64,000 bases of DNA from positions 92,123-156,122 of the forward strand of contig NZ_NUZU01000015.1 in assembly GCF_002567005.1 (NCBI RefSeq), read 5' to 3'. The position numbers and the translations under genes are program-made. This document shows, piece by piece, positions 16,970-25,193 of the stretch. The stretch is from Bacillus sp. AFS073361. GTDB lineage: Bacteria > Bacillota > Bacilli > Bacillales > Cytobacillaceae. The notes under the pieces were generated by a model. It was not told the DNA's origin. It saw only the letters and a program-made list of their open reading frames with translations, and made no database searches. The number at the start of each line of letters is the position of its first letter. Position 1 is the stretch's first letter.

Positions 16970-19396
16970 ATGAAAGATAAGACATTTCATATGATTGGGA
17001 ACGCTCATTTAGATCCGGTTTGGCTTTGGCAATGGCAAGAAGGGTTTCAAGAAACAAAAGCTACGTTTCGGTCTGCCTTGGATCGAATGAAAGAATACGA
17101 GGATTTCATTTTCACTTCTAGTTCAGCTTCGATGTACGAATGGGTAGAAGAAAATGAACCTGAAATGTTTGCTGAAATTAAGGAGCGAATCAAAGAAGGA
17201 CGCTGGCAAATTGTTGGCGGCTGGTGGATTCAGCCGGATTGTAACATACCAAACGGAGAATCCTTTGTACGACAAGGACTTTATGGTCAGCGCTATTTTC
17301 AAGAAAAATTTGGTGTAACAGCCAAGGTTGGCTACAACGTTGATAGTTTTGGTCATCATGGAATGCTGCCCCAAATTTTGAAAAAAAGCGGAATGGACTC
17401 TTATGTCTTCATGCGGCCGGCCCCCAATGAAAAAGGGCTGCCAAGTAATCTATTTTGGTGGGAATCAGATGATGGCTCACGCGTGTTGGCCTTTCGAATT
17501 ATGCATGAATATAATTCATGGGGTAAAGAACTAGATCGGATTGTCAAGCGTTGTAAAGGTGAGTTTAAAGGGAACGTGCAAGACCAGATGATTTTTTACG
17601 GCGTTGGAAACCATGGCGGCGGACCAACAAAGGAAAATATTGAAAGCATTTATCGTTTAAATGAGGATCCAGCACTTCCTAATCTAGTATTCTCCACTCC
17701 TGAAGAATATTTTGAAAAAGTGAAGGATACAAAGGGTTTGCCAGTTGTTCATGATGACCTGCAGCATCATGCGAGCGGCTGCTATGCAGCCCATTCAGGA
17801 GTAAAGCAATACAATCGAAAGGCAGAAAATATGCTGGTAACGGCTGAGAAATATTCAGCTCTTGCATTTTGGTTAACAGGACAAGCTTATCCTGCTGAGT
17901 TTAACAGGGCTTGGAAGAATGTATTATTTAATCAATTCCACGATATTTTGGCGGGAACAAGCATTGAGCCAGCGTATGAGGACGCGCGGAATTTATACGG
18001 AGAAGCCTTGGCTATTGCTGACCGGGCACTGAATAATGCTATCCAGTCTATTTCATGGAAGATAGACATTGAGCAGGATGAGCGAATGAGGCCCATTGTT
18101 GTCTTTAATCCACACGCCTGGAATAGCAAAGTGAATGTCGAAATCGAAATTGGCAGCATTAAACCAACATCAGTGTTAATCGATGACCAAGGCCAGGCAG
18201 TTCCGTTTCAAACGGTACAATCTCAAGCGACAGCGGGCGGACGATACCGCTTAAATTTTTTAGCTGATTTACCAGCTATGGGATACCGTGTTTATCGGAT
18301 TTATTCAGAATTACCTGGTATCGAAACAGAAGTGGAACCAATAACAGCAAGTTCACATGCAATGGAAAATGATCGCTTTAAAATGGAGTTTGATCCTGAA
18401 ACTGGTTGGATTTCTAGTCTATTTGACAAAAAGACGGGGCATGAAGTATTTTCAGGTCCAGCATCAAGGCCGGTAGTGATCAACGATAAAACTGATACAT
18501 GGAGTCATGACACACTTCATTTTAATGAAAAGATTGGTGACTTCAAGGCTGTAAAAGTATATCTTGCTGAGCATGGGCCGGTTAAATCAGTGATCCGCGT
18601 GAAAAGTGAATACAACCGTTCTATCTTAATCCAAGACTTTACAATGTATCATGAAAAGGAACAAATCGATGTAAAAGTAACCGTTGATTGGCGCGAGAAA
18701 TTTAAGATGCTTAAGCTTGTTTTTCCAATTAATTCGATCTTTAGAAAACAGACTTATGAAATTCCATATGGAACAATTGAACGAGAACATAATGGTGAAG
18801 AAGAGCCAGGGCAAAGCTGGGTTGATGTTACTGGTGTTACACCAAACCATGAGGGAGTTTATGGATTAAGTCTCATGAATGACGCAAAATCCAGCTATAG
18901 CATTCATAATAAAGAGCTTGCATTAACCGTATTACGAAGCCCGATCTACGCTCATCATGATCCACTCGTACCAGAAGAGGACGGGGAATACTCATTTATT
19001 GATCAAGGTATACAACGTTTTGAATACTCATTACTACCTCATGAGGGAAGCTGGGAAGAGGCAGAAACACCGAAAAGGGCAGCGGAGCTAATTTGTAAAC
19101 CAATCTCAATTATTGAGACTTTCCATAAAGGTTCGTTACCACAAAATGATTCTTATGTGACTGTAACTGCTGATAATGTGCTCGTAAGTGCAATTAAAAA
19201 GGCAGAAGACAATGAAGATTTAATCATTCGATTATATGAAACAAATAAACTGCCAACGGAAGCAGAAATCACCTTGCCAAAATTTGATCGGAAGTTCAAG
19301 GCTGTCTTTAAGCCTTCTGAAATTAAAACCTTCCGTATTCCCAAGAATATTAATGAACCTGTCAGAGAGACAAATTTGATTGAATGGGATGAATAA
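16970..19396 (+). CDS. GH38 alpha-mannosidase (second paralogue)
   Basis: An 808-residue GH38 enzyme with zinc ligands H13/D15 (HLD) and nucleophile D125 in YNVDSFGHH. It shares long stretches with the 43424 gene, including MIGNAHLDPVWLWQWQ and an LFNQFHDILAGTS segment. It is cytosolic, with no signal peptide. The ATG at 16970 is preceded by an AGGGG/GAGG stretch, and an in-frame ATG at 16907 would start inside the aldolase gene. It ends two bases before the class II aldolase/adducin gene, so the mannosidase and sugar-acid enzymes are in one operon. It presumably trims terminal alpha-mannose from imported oligosaccharides. Confidence 0.92.
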   Translation: MKDKTFHMIGNAHLDPVWLWQWQEGFQETKATFRSALDRMKEYEDFIFTSSSASMYEWVEENEPEMFAEIKERIKEGRWQIVGGWWIQPDCNIPNGESFVRQGLYGQRYFQEKFGVTAKVGYNVDSFGHHGMLPQILKKSGMDSYVFMRPAPNEKGLPSNLFWWESDDGSRVLAFRIMHEYNSWGKELDRIVKRCKGEFKGNVQDQMIFYGVGNHGGGPTKENIESIYRLNEDPALPNLVFSTPEEYFEKVKDTKGLPVVHDDLQHHASGCYAAHSGVKQYNRKAENMLVTAEKYSALAFWLTGQAYPAEFNRAWKNVLFNQFHDILAGTSIEPAYEDARNLYGEALAIADRALNNAIQSISWKIDIEQDERMRPIVVFNPHAWNSKVNVEIEIGSIKPTSVLIDDQGQAVPFQTVQSQATAGGRYRLNFLADLPAMGYRVYRIYSELPGIETEVEPITASSHAMENDRFKMEFDPETGWISSLFDKKTGHEVFSGPASRPVVINDKTDTWSHDTLHFNEKIGDFKAVKVYLAEHGPVKSVIRVKSEYNRSILIQDFTMYHEKEQIDVKVTVDWREKFKMLKLVFPINSIFRKQTYEIPYGTIEREHNGEEEPGQSWVDVTGVTPNHEGVYGLSLMNDAKSSYSIHNKELALTVLRSPIYAHHDPLVPEEDGEYSFIDQGIQRFEYSLLPHEGSWEEAETPKRAAELICKPISIIETFHKGSLPQNDSYVTVTADNVLVSAIKKAEDNEDLIIRLYETNKLPTEAEITLPKFDRKFKAVFKPSEIKTFRIPKNINEPVRETNLIEWDE

Positions 19397-19398
19397 CA

Positions 19399-20070
19399 AT
19401 GGTTATTTTCGATAAAAAACAAGATTTAAAAAGGCAATTAAGAGAAACAGGGAAATATATGATGCAATATGAGCTCGCCTGGGGGAATTCAGGGAATATC
19501 AGTGCCAAAACCGAGGAAAGTTCGTTTTTAATTACGGCGAGCGGAACGTATTTAGGAGATTTGGATTTAGAGGATTTTGCCGAATGTTCGATTGAAACAG
19601 GCCAAGGTATAGGCAGTGGCAGAAAACCTTCTAAGGAAATTCCGATGCATCTCGCTATCTATGAAACTCGTCCAGAGATTGGCGCTGTTTTGCATGCCTC
19701 GCCTTTATATAGCACATTGGTTGCATCTTCAAACATTGAAATTCCTTCGTCATGGTTTGTTGAAGGCATGTATTATTTGGAAAAGATTGAGAGGGTGCCT
19801 TATGCACACCCTGGTTCAAAGGAACTTGGTGAGCTTGTTCGGGAACAAGCGAAAAAGGCAAACATTCTTCTATTAGAAAATCATGGCGTTCTTGTTTACG
19901 ATACTTCCTTAAAAGAAGCAAAAATGGCATTGCAAACATTAGAAATGGCATGTCGAATGCTAGTAATCTCGCAAAAAGCTGGTGTACACATTCAAGAACT
20001 TTCTGAGGAAAAGGTCCAAAGTTTTCTTGTGGATTCAGGATATAAGCCAAGAAGGAAGTGGGAACATTGA
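19399..20070 (+). CDS. Class II aldolase/adducin protein with altered zinc site
   Basis: A 223-residue member of the FucA/AraD/OtnC fold. Family members cleave or decarboxylate phosphorylated sugars with a zinc held by three histidines. Here the normal HxH reads HAS: H99 is present but the second ligand is S101; H162 (NHG) and the acid E80 (SKE) are kept. The loss is visible in the codons (cat gcc tcg). Its stop overlaps the start of a DUF1537 kinase, the same pairing as the OtnK-OtnC system for 3-oxo-tetronates. It may use another ligand, another metal, or have lost the classical chemistry. The ATG begins two bases after the GH38 stop. Confidence 0.75.
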   Translation: MVIFDKKQDLKRQLRETGKYMMQYELAWGNSGNISAKTEESSFLITASGTYLGDLDLEDFAECSIETGQGIGSGRKPSKEIPMHLAIYETRPEIGAVLHASPLYSTLVASSNIEIPSSWFVEGMYYLEKIERVPYAHPGSKELGELVREQAKKANILLLENHGVLVYDTSLKEAKMALQTLEMACRMLVISQKAGVHIQELSEEKVQSFLVDSGYKPRRKWEH

Positions 20071-21338
20071 TTGGAATCGTTGCGGATGATATTACCGGAG
20101 CAAATGATATTGGAATTATGTTTGCAAAGTCAGATTGGGAGACAGTAGTATTTCCTTATCCATTTCGCAATAAAATGGGAACGTTCCCACCAGATGTATT
20201 AATCATCGATACGAACTCACGTCTGGATCAAACTGAAGAGGCCTATGAGAAAGTATTTGCAAGTACCAAAAGTCTCCAGACTCTTGGTTGTGAACAATTT
20301 TTCAATAAGACCTGTTCTGTTTTTAGAGGAAATATTGGTGCGGAATTTGATGCAATGCTCGATGCGCTTGAAAGCGAATTTGCGGTGATTGTTCTTGGGT
20401 TTCCTAAAAACGGCCGAACGACGATACATGGGCAGCACTTTGTTCATGGAAAGAAATTAGCAGATTCTGAGTTTCGTCATGATCCTGTCCATCCGATGCA
20501 TCGCTCGGATTTGGTTGGAATTTTACAAGCGCAGACAGAAAGAAAAGTGGAACTAGTTGATCATGAGATTGTTGAACAAGGCAGTGAAAAACTGAAACAA
20601 AAAATTAATTCAATGCGCTCCCATTGCCAGTACTTAATTATTGATGTCAAGGATCAGTCTTCGTTACAAGTCATTGCTAAAGCAATAAAGAATGAAAAAA
20701 TTATTTGTGGTGCATCAGGGATTGCAGAAGAATTAGCCCTCGTCATGAACAAAGCTCAAAAAGGCACTGGTTCGATCTCCATCCCCAAATTGGAATCAGG
20801 GGTATTGTGTGCGGCCGGCAGCTTGATGCCGCAAACCTTTCATCAAGTAGAAGAAATGAAACAGCGCGGACTTCCTGTTTTTGAAATGAAATCACCGATT
20901 CTTTTTTCGGATCAAAAGGATGCCCATTTAGAGGAACTTATTACGAATCTTGTCACGCGGTTAAATGATGGCAAGGATGTTCTTGTTCACTCCTCTAATA
21001 TTCAAGAGATAGTCCAAGAAACAAAACAACTAGGTACAAGTTTGGGTTATACCAATACTTCCGTTTCAAGAATGGTATCTGAAAGCTTAGCGTTTGTAGT
21101 AGATGAGACATTAAAAAGAACAAAAGTTAACCGATTGTTATTAGCGGGAGGAGAAACATCTGCTTCTGTTTGCAGCCGGCTCGGCGTCGAGGGATTGACT
21201 GTATGGAGAGAAATTGAACCAGGTCTTCCTTCATGTATTACGTTAGATCCTCCAACGCGGATGCTCGTACTGAAGTCAGGAAGCTTTGGAAGTAAGGATT
21301 TCTTTGCTAAGGCAATAAAGCACCTGAAAGAAAATTAA
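20067..21338 (+). CDS. DUF1537 four-carbon acid sugar kinase family protein
   Basis: A 423-residue protein of the DUF1537 kinase family, whose characterised members phosphorylate L-threonate, D-erythronate or 3-oxo-tetronates with ATP. It has the N-terminal IGIVADDITGANDIG pattern and the C-terminal nucleotide-binding LLAGGETSASV segment near residue 355. I prefer TTG at 20067, which overlaps the previous stop (TTGA) and has GAAGGAAG at good distance, over GTG at 20058, where the site would touch the start. The gene contains a 19-base copy of the LacI operator core at 20171-20189. The coupled aldolase-like gene suggests an acid-sugar phosphate pathway. Confidence 0.85.
   Translation: MIGIVADDITGANDIGIMFAKSDWETVVFPYPFRNKMGTFPPDVLIIDTNSRLDQTEEAYEKVFASTKSLQTLGCEQFFNKTCSVFRGNIGAEFDAMLDALESEFAVIVLGFPKNGRTTIHGQHFVHGKKLADSEFRHDPVHPMHRSDLVGILQAQTERKVELVDHEIVEQGSEKLKQKINSMRSHCQYLIIDVKDQSSLQVIAKAIKNEKIICGASGIAEELALVMNKAQKGTGSISIPKLESGVLCAAGSLMPQTFHQVEEMKQRGLPVFEMKSPILFSDQKDAHLEELITNLVTRLNDGKDVLVHSSNIQEIVQETKQLGTSLGYTNTSVSRMVSESLAFVVDETLKRTKVNRLLLAGGETSASVCSRLGVEGLTVWREIEPGLPSCITLDPPTRMLVLKSGSFGSKDFFAKAIKHLKEN
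20172..20189 (+). promoter_or_regulatory. Intragenic copy of the LacI operator core
   Basis: AAAATGGGAACGTTCCCA is identical to 7104-7121 within the 34-bp palindrome, and one further 5' base (T) also matches. The 14-bp TGGGAACGTTCCCA is perfectly symmetric. It encodes KMGTFP in the kinase, so it could be a distal operator or roadblock, or a coding coincidence. Confidence 0.42.
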
Positions 21339-21365
21339 ACTAACCATTTAATAGGGGATGTAGCA

Positions 21366-22010
21366 ATGAATGCCAATTTAATGAATGCTAACTTAGAAAA
21401 GCTATTTAGAAAGTATCCGGAATTAGTAGAATGCCAAACAAGTATAGAGGAAGCATTCGAAGTGATTAAACAGGCTTATCAGTCAGGAAGAAAGCTGTTA
21501 TTAGCAGGTAACGGCGGCAGTGCGGCTGATTGTGAGCATGTTGTTGGTGAATTAATGAAGGGCTTTATGTCAAAACGTCCATTATCACAAGAGATGAAAG
21601 ATAAACTAGCTTCTTTTTCAGGTGGCGATTACTACCTGGGAGAAAATTTACAAGGGGCTCTCCCTGCAATCTCATTGGTAAGTCACTCAGCACTCATGAC
21701 TGCATTCGCCAATGATGTTGCCCCAGATATGGTTTTTGCCCAACAAGTGTACGGATATGGTAAAGCAGGTGATGTATTTATCGGCTTTAGTACCTCGGGT
21801 AACTCCAAAAATATAAATCATGCGGTAAAGGTTGCCAAAGCCCTTGGGTTAGTAACCATTGGATTCACTGGAAAAGGCGGTGGAGAATTGAAAACGTTAT
21901 GCGATGTAACCATTTCAGTACCCTTTGATTCCACACCTGATATACAAGAAAGACATCTCCCGATTTACCATACCCTTTGTATTTTATTAGAGGAGGCGTT
22001 TTTTGGATGA
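21366..22010 (+). CDS. SIS-domain phosphosugar isomerase, GmhA-like
   Basis: A 214-residue SIS-domain protein resembling phosphoheptose isomerase GmhA, which interconverts sedoheptulose 7-phosphate and heptose 7-phosphate. Seen: the LLAGNGGSAADCEH phosphate-binding start near residue 45, GFSTSGNSKN near 138, and a C-terminal RHLPIYH segment. In a catabolic locus with no heptose biosynthesis genes visible, another phosphosugar aldose/ketose isomerisation is possible. AGGGGATG precedes the ATG at 21366. Its stop overlaps the ROK kinase start by four bases (ATGA), suggesting a coupled isomerase-kinase pair. Confidence 0.78.
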   Translation: MNANLMNANLEKLFRKYPELVECQTSIEEAFEVIKQAYQSGRKLLLAGNGGSAADCEHVVGELMKGFMSKRPLSQEMKDKLASFSGGDYYLGENLQGALPAISLVSHSALMTAFANDVAPDMVFAQQVYGYGKAGDVFIGFSTSGNSKNINHAVKVAKALGLVTIGFTGKGGGELKTLCDVTISVPFDSTPDIQERHLPIYHTLCILLEEAFFG

Positions 22011-22984
22011 TTCCCGTTTTAGCCGGTTTAGATATTGGCGGTACAAAATGTGCCGTTGTATTAGGAGTGGAAGATGAAAAAGGAATTAAGGTAGTGGCAA
22101 AGCAAAGCTTTCCTACTCCGGGGACACCTGACTCAGCCCTTTTAACAATGATGGATGAGTTAGAAAAGTTATTGCAGGAACAAAATGAAATGGAACTGAA
22201 AGCCATAGGAATCAGCTGTGGAGGCCCGCTTGATAGTAAAAAGGGTTTGATATTGTCGCCCCCAAATCTACCAAACTGGGATCGGGTTGATGTGGTTTCA
22301 CTATTAAAAGAACGTTTTCAAGTTCCCGTTTCTCTCCAAAATGATGCCAATGCCTGTGCATTGGCTGAATGGAAATGGGGAGCAGGAAAAGGCACGAACA
22401 ACATGATTTTTCTAACGTTCGGTACAGGAATGGGTGCAGGTTTTATTTTGGATGGTCGTTTATATACAGGAACAAATGATTTCGCTGGCGAGGTCGGGCA
22501 TATTCGTTTAGAGGATGATGGTCCGATTGGATTCGGAAAGGCAGGCTCATTTGAAGGCTTCTGCAGTGGCGGCGGAATCGCCCGCTTGGCACAGATGAAG
22601 GCAAAAGAGTGGTTAAATCAGGGAAGAGTGACCTCTGTTTGTTCTAATCAAGATGAAATTGCAGCAATTACAGCAAAAACAGTTGGTGAAGCGGCTCAAG
22701 CAGGCGATCTGTTTGCCACTGAGATCTACCGCATTGTTGGACAAAAATTAGGTCGAGGTCTGGCTTTATTAGTGGATATGCTAAATCCAGAAAGAATTAT
22801 CATTGGAAGCATTTATTTGCGCCAGGAAGCATTGTTGAAGCCAATTGTCATGGAAGAACTTCGAAAGGAAGCACTTTCTTATTCTCTCGATGTTTGTACT
22901 GTGGTTCCTTCTGGCTTAGGAGAAAGTGTAGGTGACCTGGCAGCGCTTTCTGTTGCCAAATATGGACTAGAAATCAACGGTTAA
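22007..22984 (+). CDS. ROK-family sugar kinase
   Basis: A 325-residue ROK protein with the ATP-binding GLDIGGTKCA start, END-like NDANACALAEW near residue 110, the FGTGMGAGF loop near 135, and GEVGHIRL near 160 holding the expected histidine. The usual CxCGxxGC zinc cluster is replaced by GSFEGFCSGGG. Likely substrates are hexoses or N-acetylhexosamines such as mannose, glucose or GlcNAc; a GlcNAc or ManNAc kinase would feed the NagA encoded at 55769. There is no DNA-binding domain, so it is a kinase rather than a repressor. The ATG overlaps the preceding stop and follows GAGGAGG. Confidence 0.85.
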   Translation: MIPVLAGLDIGGTKCAVVLGVEDEKGIKVVAKQSFPTPGTPDSALLTMMDELEKLLQEQNEMELKAIGISCGGPLDSKKGLILSPPNLPNWDRVDVVSLLKERFQVPVSLQNDANACALAEWKWGAGKGTNNMIFLTFGTGMGAGFILDGRLYTGTNDFAGEVGHIRLEDDGPIGFGKAGSFEGFCSGGGIARLAQMKAKEWLNQGRVTSVCSNQDEIAAITAKTVGEAAQAGDLFATEIYRIVGQKLGRGLALLVDMLNPERIIIGSIYLRQEALLKPIVMEELRKEALSYSLDVCTVVPSGLGESVGDLAALSVAKYGLEING

Positions 22985-23020
22985 GTTCTTTAACAAAAAA
23001 TGAACAAAAGGAGTTATACG

Positions 23021-25174
23021 ATGTTTCAATTCCAGCAAAATCATAACGAGCTGCAATGCCGTTTGAATAATAAAACCTTTCTTTCCGAGATTCAAGTGTC
23101 TATTAATCTGGAAAATCAATCCCTTCAAAATTTAGAATTGAAAACAAGTGAAGAGAGCGCAGGAGAAGACCATCTGGGTTTTTATACTGAATATCGTTCT
23201 TCCTATAGCGATAATGATGATACAGTATTCACGAAATTACGATTCCGATGCTACGCTTCATCTATTACTGCATTTGTGGATGCAGATGTTAAAAATGAAG
23301 AATTGTTTAAAAAACAAGTATTTTTTTCACCACAGCGTGCCATCAACATAACGATTAACAACCTAATGGAAGATTATGAGATTATGGCAAACTATCAACA
23401 TAAAGAGTGGTGGACGCGGCCATTCTTTACAGATAATATTCAAGAAATCCCAGAACGGACCCAATCGTTATTACTTAGAACTGAAAAAGAATACTATCAT
23501 TTGCTGCCAGTTTGTGATGAAGTAGTACGGACAGATTTAAGCGGTACAAAAGATGGATTGCAAATCTCGATCTCACCATTTCATGGCGGCTATAATCATA
23601 TATCCACATTTGCTTTTATTTTAGGAACGGGAAATAATCCTTACTCTTTAGTGAATGAAAATGTTAAGAAAGCCATCACGCTTTGTGGACAAAGCATCAT
23701 GTCAAGAGAAGAAAAAAAGTATCCTGAGATTCTGGATTACTTAGGCTGGTGCAGTTGGGATGCCTTTTATCATGAGGTTAATGAAGAAGGAATCCTAACC
23801 AAGGCTGAGGAACTAAAACAAAAAAAACTTCCTGTTAAATGGATGATGATTGATGATGGCTGGTCCGAAGTGGAAAATAGAAAGCTTTACTCCTTTGATG
23901 CAGACCAGGAGAAATTTCCTCAGGGGTTGGCCAATACCGTTTCATCCCTTAAAAATGACTTTGGTGTCAATTGGGTAGGAGTTTGGCATACCCTTGCAGG
24001 TTATTGGGAGGGAATTTCACCGAATGGACCGTTGGCTAAGTCATTAGATAAACATTTATTTACAGCCAAAAACGGCAGTTTAATACCATCACCCAAAGCG
24101 GAAGATGGATTTGGTTTTTGGCATGCTTGGCACTCGAAATTAAAGAAAGATGGCATCGACTTTGTAAAAGTCGACAGTCAAAGTGCTATTTCAAACTTTA
24201 CAGTGAATAACCAATCTGTTGGCGAAGCAGCAAGCGGGGCCCATACAGCACTCGAAGCCTCCTGTTCCTTACATTTTGATAATACAGTCATTAACTGTAT
24301 GGGAATGGCTGAGGAAAATATATGGCATCGTCCATACTCAGCCGTTTCTCGCAATAGTGATGACTTTGTGCCGCAAGAAGAGCGCGGATTCAAAGAACAT
24401 GCCTTGCAAAATGCCTATAATTCCCTATACCATGGTGCGTTTTATTGGGGCGATTGGGATATGTATTGGACGAAAAACCATGATGATCTGCAAAATATGA
24501 TCTTACGAGTAGTCAGCGGCGGGCCTATTTATTTTAGCGATGCGGTTGATCAAACCAATCCAGACATGGTTTGGCCGTTAATTTATAAGGATGGAAAAAT
24601 CATTCGTTGTGAACAACCTGGAGTACCAACCGAAGATTGCCTCTTTATTGATCCAACTCAAGCCAAAAAGCCATTAAAGATTTGGAACCAATGCAAGGGT
24701 GCAGGAGTTATAGCCGCATTTAATATTAATGAAGGAACTGGATCAATTCAAGGATCGATTGGTCCAAATGACGTACCAAATTTAGTGGGAGAATCGTTCA
24801 TCATTTTTGACGTATTCACGAAGAAACATGTGGTTGTAAGCAAAGATGAACGAATGAATATTAAAATCGAGGAAAACGGGACCTCCCTTTATTTAATTAT
24901 TCCAGTTGAAAAGCCATTTACACCTATCGGTCTTTTAAATAAACTCATTTGCAATGATGGGATTGTAAAGGTTTGGAACCTGGATAAAGAACTGAAAGTA
25001 ACCTTAAGAGAAGGTGGAGTTTTTGCTTTCTTGTCGAAAGAAACACCAGTTAAAGCAACGGTTAATGGTGAATTGGTCTTAATACACCAAGATTCTGCAA
25101 ACGAGCAGCTGTTTACCATTGATTGCCAGGACGTTGAGGGTGAAGTGTTCCTTGAAATAAAAAAAGGACACTAA
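23021..25174 (+). CDS. GH36-like protein, raffinose synthase/Sip1 alpha-galactosidase type
   Basis: A 717-residue GH36-type enzyme. A beta-sandwich covers about residues 1-230; the TIM barrel begins near LGWCSWDAFY and has WMMIDDGWSE, the candidate nucleophile D385 in VKVDSQSA, and acid/base candidates D447/D448 in RNSDDF. Bacterial members are retaining alpha-galactosidases; plant relatives make raffinose. There is no signal peptide. The ATG at 23021 has AAAAGGAG eight bases upstream; an in-frame ATG at 23000 adds seven residues with no site. It could remove alpha-galactosyl caps or act on another alpha-linked sugar. Specificity uncertain. Confidence 0.82.
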   Translation: MFQFQQNHNELQCRLNNKTFLSEIQVSINLENQSLQNLELKTSEESAGEDHLGFYTEYRSSYSDNDDTVFTKLRFRCYASSITAFVDADVKNEELFKKQVFFSPQRAINITINNLMEDYEIMANYQHKEWWTRPFFTDNIQEIPERTQSLLLRTEKEYYHLLPVCDEVVRTDLSGTKDGLQISISPFHGGYNHISTFAFILGTGNNPYSLVNENVKKAITLCGQSIMSREEKKYPEILDYLGWCSWDAFYHEVNEEGILTKAEELKQKKLPVKWMMIDDGWSEVENRKLYSFDADQEKFPQGLANTVSSLKNDFGVNWVGVWHTLAGYWEGISPNGPLAKSLDKHLFTAKNGSLIPSPKAEDGFGFWHAWHSKLKKDGIDFVKVDSQSAISNFTVNNQSVGEAASGAHTALEASCSLHFDNTVINCMGMAEENIWHRPYSAVSRNSDDFVPQEERGFKEHALQNAYNSLYHGAFYWGDWDMYWTKNHDDLQNMILRVVSGGPIYFSDAVDQTNPDMVWPLIYKDGKIIRCEQPGVPTEDCLFIDPTQAKKPLKIWNQCKGAGVIAAFNINEGTGSIQGSIGPNDVPNLVGESFIIFDVFTKKHVVVSKDERMNIKIEENGTSLYLIIPVEKPFTPIGLLNKLICNDGIVKVWNLDKELKVTLREGGVFAFLSKETPVKATVNGELVLIHQDSANEQLFTIDCQDVEGEVFLEIKKGH

Positions 25175-25193
25175 TGTAAAGGGGGCTGTCATT

